A stretch of 49,802 nucleotides of DNA, taken from Mnemiopsis leidyi (taxonomy: Eukaryota; Ctenophora; Tentaculata; Lobata; Bolinopsidae). Below the pieces are notes generated by a model. It saw only the letters and a program-made list of their open reading frames with translations, was not told the DNA's origin and did not search any database. The position numbers and the translations under genes were made by a program. Where the stretch lies: NCBI GenBank assembly GCA_000226015.1, contig JH152910.1, positions 5,975-55,776 on the forward strand, given 5' to 3'. Positions 46,889 to 49,802 of the stretch are shown here, one piece after another (position 1 is the first letter of the stretch; each line of letters starts with the position of its first letter).

Positions 46889-48716
46889 ATGTTGCTCAAG
46901 GTTATTACAGTACTGTCATTGGGGTAAGCACACTTGAACATAATATTAATGCTGTATAAATTATAACGTATACTTATAGTTCTATCGGCGCAATGTCATT
47001 TTTTCCGGATGAACTTCAGTTTAGGATTGCATGTTTTTCGTTAACTGATCGGTAAAACTTTTATCATTTTAAACATATTTATAACATTAACAAGAATTGC
47101 GCCCGTTGGTTAGTTCATAGTTGAGCGCTAGATTCACATCTCTCCAATTCTAAAGCAATCACCGTAAAAATATAACTCAACTCAAAACATTCGATAGCAA
47201 AAATCCCAACATAGATATAGAGTTGTTTAAGGCTTTTTAGAGTTTAAACTTTAAATTAAATTGACCAAAACCAAAAACTTGGGTGTATGTGACCGCTTTT
47301 TGAAGACCCTCGATTAAATCGCTATAGATGTAGAGTTGTCTAAAGTTTTTAAGAGTTATAATTAAATTTTCCCGAATTGATCAAAAAACCATTTGAAAAT
47401 CATTAACTAAGATGCACATTCAGTGGTAAAGTGTAAACACGTAGTTACTGTAGTTAGAGATTCTAGTACTGTATAATGTAACTGATTAAGTCCAAAATAA
47501 GTTTAAATTTATAGAGACCCTGAAATTCCCGAAATTGATATATATATTTATAATAGAGTTTTTAGATTTTTTTTCGACTCACCCACACTGTCGTTACTAA
47601 AACATGAGAATTTAGTAATCAAGTAGACTGCTAGAAAAAATATAGCAGTAGCACGTGCCCGCGTCTTTAATCTTTTAACCTTCTTTTCAAACAGTACCTG
47701 GAGTCCAGACTAAATTGGCGTCGCCTGTCGCCTGTCGGTCATTATAACTGATAAAATTCTCGCACTCCTGAGGCCAGGGCTGTGCAAAGGCCCTCACTAC
47801 TACTTTAGTTGGGACAATGTAATGTTATGTCTGGAAACATGAGTACTGTTCTTCCGGAAGTGATCCACCACTAAGTTACACTCCCTCCTGCATGCAGCCC
47901 TCAGAGTACGAGAGTATTATTGCATTAGAAAAACTTTACCGTAGGAGACTAGTTTTTTGCAAAACTTTTAAATTTATTCGGTAAACATTCTATTTCTACC
48001 GGAAAACTTAAACCGATGAGCATGATTATGATAAACTAGTCAAGGATCGGGAAACTTATATAACCAACATCGACCACTAAACACAACAACTTTCAGATTT
48101 TTGCCGTCGGTAAAAAAGTATTAGAAATGGAAAATAATATACGAATTGTTTTTCTCCCAGATTGGTTGGAGGGGCACAGGAAGATGTTGACATCAAATCC
48201 TTTTATGCATCAAATGGAAGGCATTTCTTGGTGAAAGAGGGCGAGGACGTTTCCTTCTTATGCTCCTGGACTCCTGGCAGGATGAGGTTCAGCGACATTC
48301 AAGTCAATGCGGATTCAATTTATAATCACCCCGAGTACGGTCCAATTCTTTTGCAGGATGATCCAACCCAACGAATCTACTTTACGGAGAATGTAGAATT
48401 GGGGGTCGCAGTTCTTACCATAAGAAACGTATCCAGGTCCGACAGAAACGAGTTTGCCTGTCACGTAAGCCGTATTGGCGTGGCTAACTCTGTATTTCTT
48501 GACGTGGTGAAATCGATTGACCCTGAACCCACTTCCATTCCATTTACTCCTTCTCCTGACCCTACAACCGACATTGGACCAATCACATTCACACCCACGT
48601 TCCCAACTGATGAAGTTCCGACCTCTGACAAAGGTGAAAATGAAATCGAAGTTGAGTTTGGAGGGCTAAAAGTTGATGTCAATCTTGAGGAACTTATGCA
48701 ACGGTGGTTCTTCTGA
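46889..48716 (+). CDS. secreted single-Ig (V-type) protein, two exons
   Basis: Exon 1 (46889-46923) encodes MLLKVITVLSLG and ends in phase 2 with a GTAAGC donor. Exon 2 (48161-48716) starts after TTTTTCTCCCAG and continues the signal peptide (LVGGA, then QEDVD). The product is 196 residues. The Ig domain at about residues 28-118 has Cys in SFLCSW and the classic C-terminal signature LTIRNVSRSDRNEFACHV. The usual Trp of strand C is not obvious. A Pro/Thr-rich segment and an acidic C-terminus (VNLEELMQRWFF) follow. There is no membrane helix or clear GPI signal, so it is predicted to be secreted. An AATAAA at 48891-48896 suits the 3' end. The role is unknown; adhesion, recognition or ligand functions are all possible. 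It is not a close relative of the receptor cassettes. Confidence 0.75.
46924..48160 (+). other. intron of the secreted Ig gene
   Basis: A 1.24-kb AT-rich intron interrupting the signal-peptide coding region. No element was recognised. Confidence 0.5.
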
Positions 48717-49496
48717 GGACAAGATTTTGTGCAGGAATAATGAATATGATAAGTCGTTAGTTGCTATTGTTTTCTATTATTCTTGCATCTGCTCTTATAG
48801 TTATTTTGTTTGAAATCAAAATTTATGCGAGTGTTATTCTGTTGTTAAGAATGCCCAGTGAACATACATAATTAAGATATTCCAAAAGCAAATAAAACGT
48901 ATAAACGTAATAAAGTGCATGTTTTAAGTGAAATTGAATGTTTTGGGAAAAAAACTACCAATAAAACCTATTGAGGATTTTAGAAAAGGACGTCTTCAAG
49001 GTCATCGCGCCATCTGCAGACCACCTCTCTGGGCCTGGAAGAGTCTGGGTTAAAAACTTAGAAGCTGTGTATGTCGAAGTGGGAGGAGTGTCCGGAAGGA
49101 GTCCGGGTATGAAGATGATTCAAGTTTGGTGCTGAGGCCGAAGCATTCCAATTTACATTAGGTATTTACACCATGAAGCGTGTTCAATAGTCTACCAGCT
49201 TTTACGGCATATAAGTTGTCATAGGAGGGCATTCGTTAATGTGATACTGATAGCTTTAAAATTAATGATCATGATGATGGAGCGTTTTCTCAGTCTTTGA
49301 AGTTCTTGCAGCCTATCCAACTCGTTCATATTGATATTCTTCATTCCACTTCCAGAGATGCGTCTGGTGAAATTTCTCGGTACACGCACGGAATTCCGAA
49401 TTTGACGGAATTTTCCGACTACCTCAAATTCAATTCCTAAATTGGGAATTCAGTGCAGTCGGAATTCTGTGCAGGTAGCACACGGTATTCCGACTA
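48717..49496. other. 3' flank of the Ig gene and spacer
   Basis: It contains the AATAAA at 48891-48896 and otherwise no recognised feature. GGAATTC-type short palindromes cluster at about 49389-49465. Confidence 0.4.
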
Positions 49497-49654
49497 GGGC
49501 TCACATTCCTCTCACAACACGGGGCTCACATTCCCTTACAACACGGGGCTCACATTCCCCTTACAACACGGGGCTCACATTCCCCTTACAACACGGGGCT
49601 CACATTCCCCTCACAACACGGGGCTCACATTCCCCTTACAACACGGGGCTCCAA
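49497..49654. repeat. 25-bp minisatellite
   Basis: About six full units of GGGGCTCACATTCCCCTTAC plus AACAC and a partial one, with single-base length variants in the first two units. The 87-codon frame through it is repetitive and not a gene. Confidence 0.9.
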
Positions 49655-49802
49655 TTCCGAGTTGCATGTTGGGTGGGTTCTTGTGATGATGGCTCAGATG
49701 AGTGATGATCGTCATGTAAGTCATTACTGGGCCTGCATGACAAGGTGGTAAGCGAACATGACCCTGACGAGCGATGACGATAACAAGCTTGCGAGATGAA
49801 CT

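Noticed and set aside
49442-49705. 87-codon repetitive + frame
   Set aside because: It is the translation of a 25-bp minisatellite with no other coding signal.

Overview
The window is animal (metazoan) nuclear DNA. It is AT-rich, its genes are split by GT-AG introns of about 0.1-2 kb, it carries an interstitial TTAGGG-type telomeric tract, and its gene families are animal-specific: two GPCR-like genes, a receptor tyrosine kinase (RTK), an XK-related (XKR) membrane protein, a bHLH factor, a pancreatic-type carboxypeptidase and Ig-domain proteins. The fast-evolving GPCRs and Ig receptors would suit a non-bilaterian or other invertebrate, but I cannot name the phylum from sequence alone.

Layout. 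1.8-4.2 kb: two single-exon 7TM receptors (+ and -). 5.8-24.7 kb (-): the main locus. Eight exons at 5.8-8.15 kb encode a cytoplasmic juxtamembrane segment plus a complete tyrosine kinase. Upstream, in the same orientation and about 2 kb apart, lie six receptor cassettes. Each has Ig-like domain(s), a membrane segment and a short basic cytoplasmic stub, and five of the six have an intact signal peptide. Every cassette ends at a phase-0 splice donor, and the first kinase-side exon begins with a phase-0 acceptor. No kinase or other cytoplasmic exons were seen between cassettes. The simplest reading is an RTK with alternative ectodomain/TM first exons sharing one kinase, arranged like clustered protocadherins or UGT1. 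A relic of a seventh cassette is also present.

25.8-34.1 kb (+): a 14-exon XKR-like gene with a long N-terminal extension and a proline-rich tail. A 43-bp minisatellite repeats one of its splice donors. 34.9-36.5 kb (-): a four-exon bHLH gene. 37.2-39.5 kb: a possible small secreted peptide, then transposon and LINE debris. 40.2-43.3 kb: a polypurine minisatellite, an E-box/CRE cluster, and an inverted-repeat element with a telomeric core. 44.0-45.3 kb (+): an intronless carboxypeptidase broken by an 8-bp tandem duplication and a TGG-to-TAG stop. 46.9-48.7 kb (+): a two-exon secreted single-Ig protein. The window ends in a 25-bp minisatellite.

Exon boundaries were read by eye from GT/AG sites, reading-frame continuity and family motifs. 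All multi-exon models keep an open frame across every junction. No transcript evidence was available, and several apparent frameshifts could be haplotype lesions or assembly errors.
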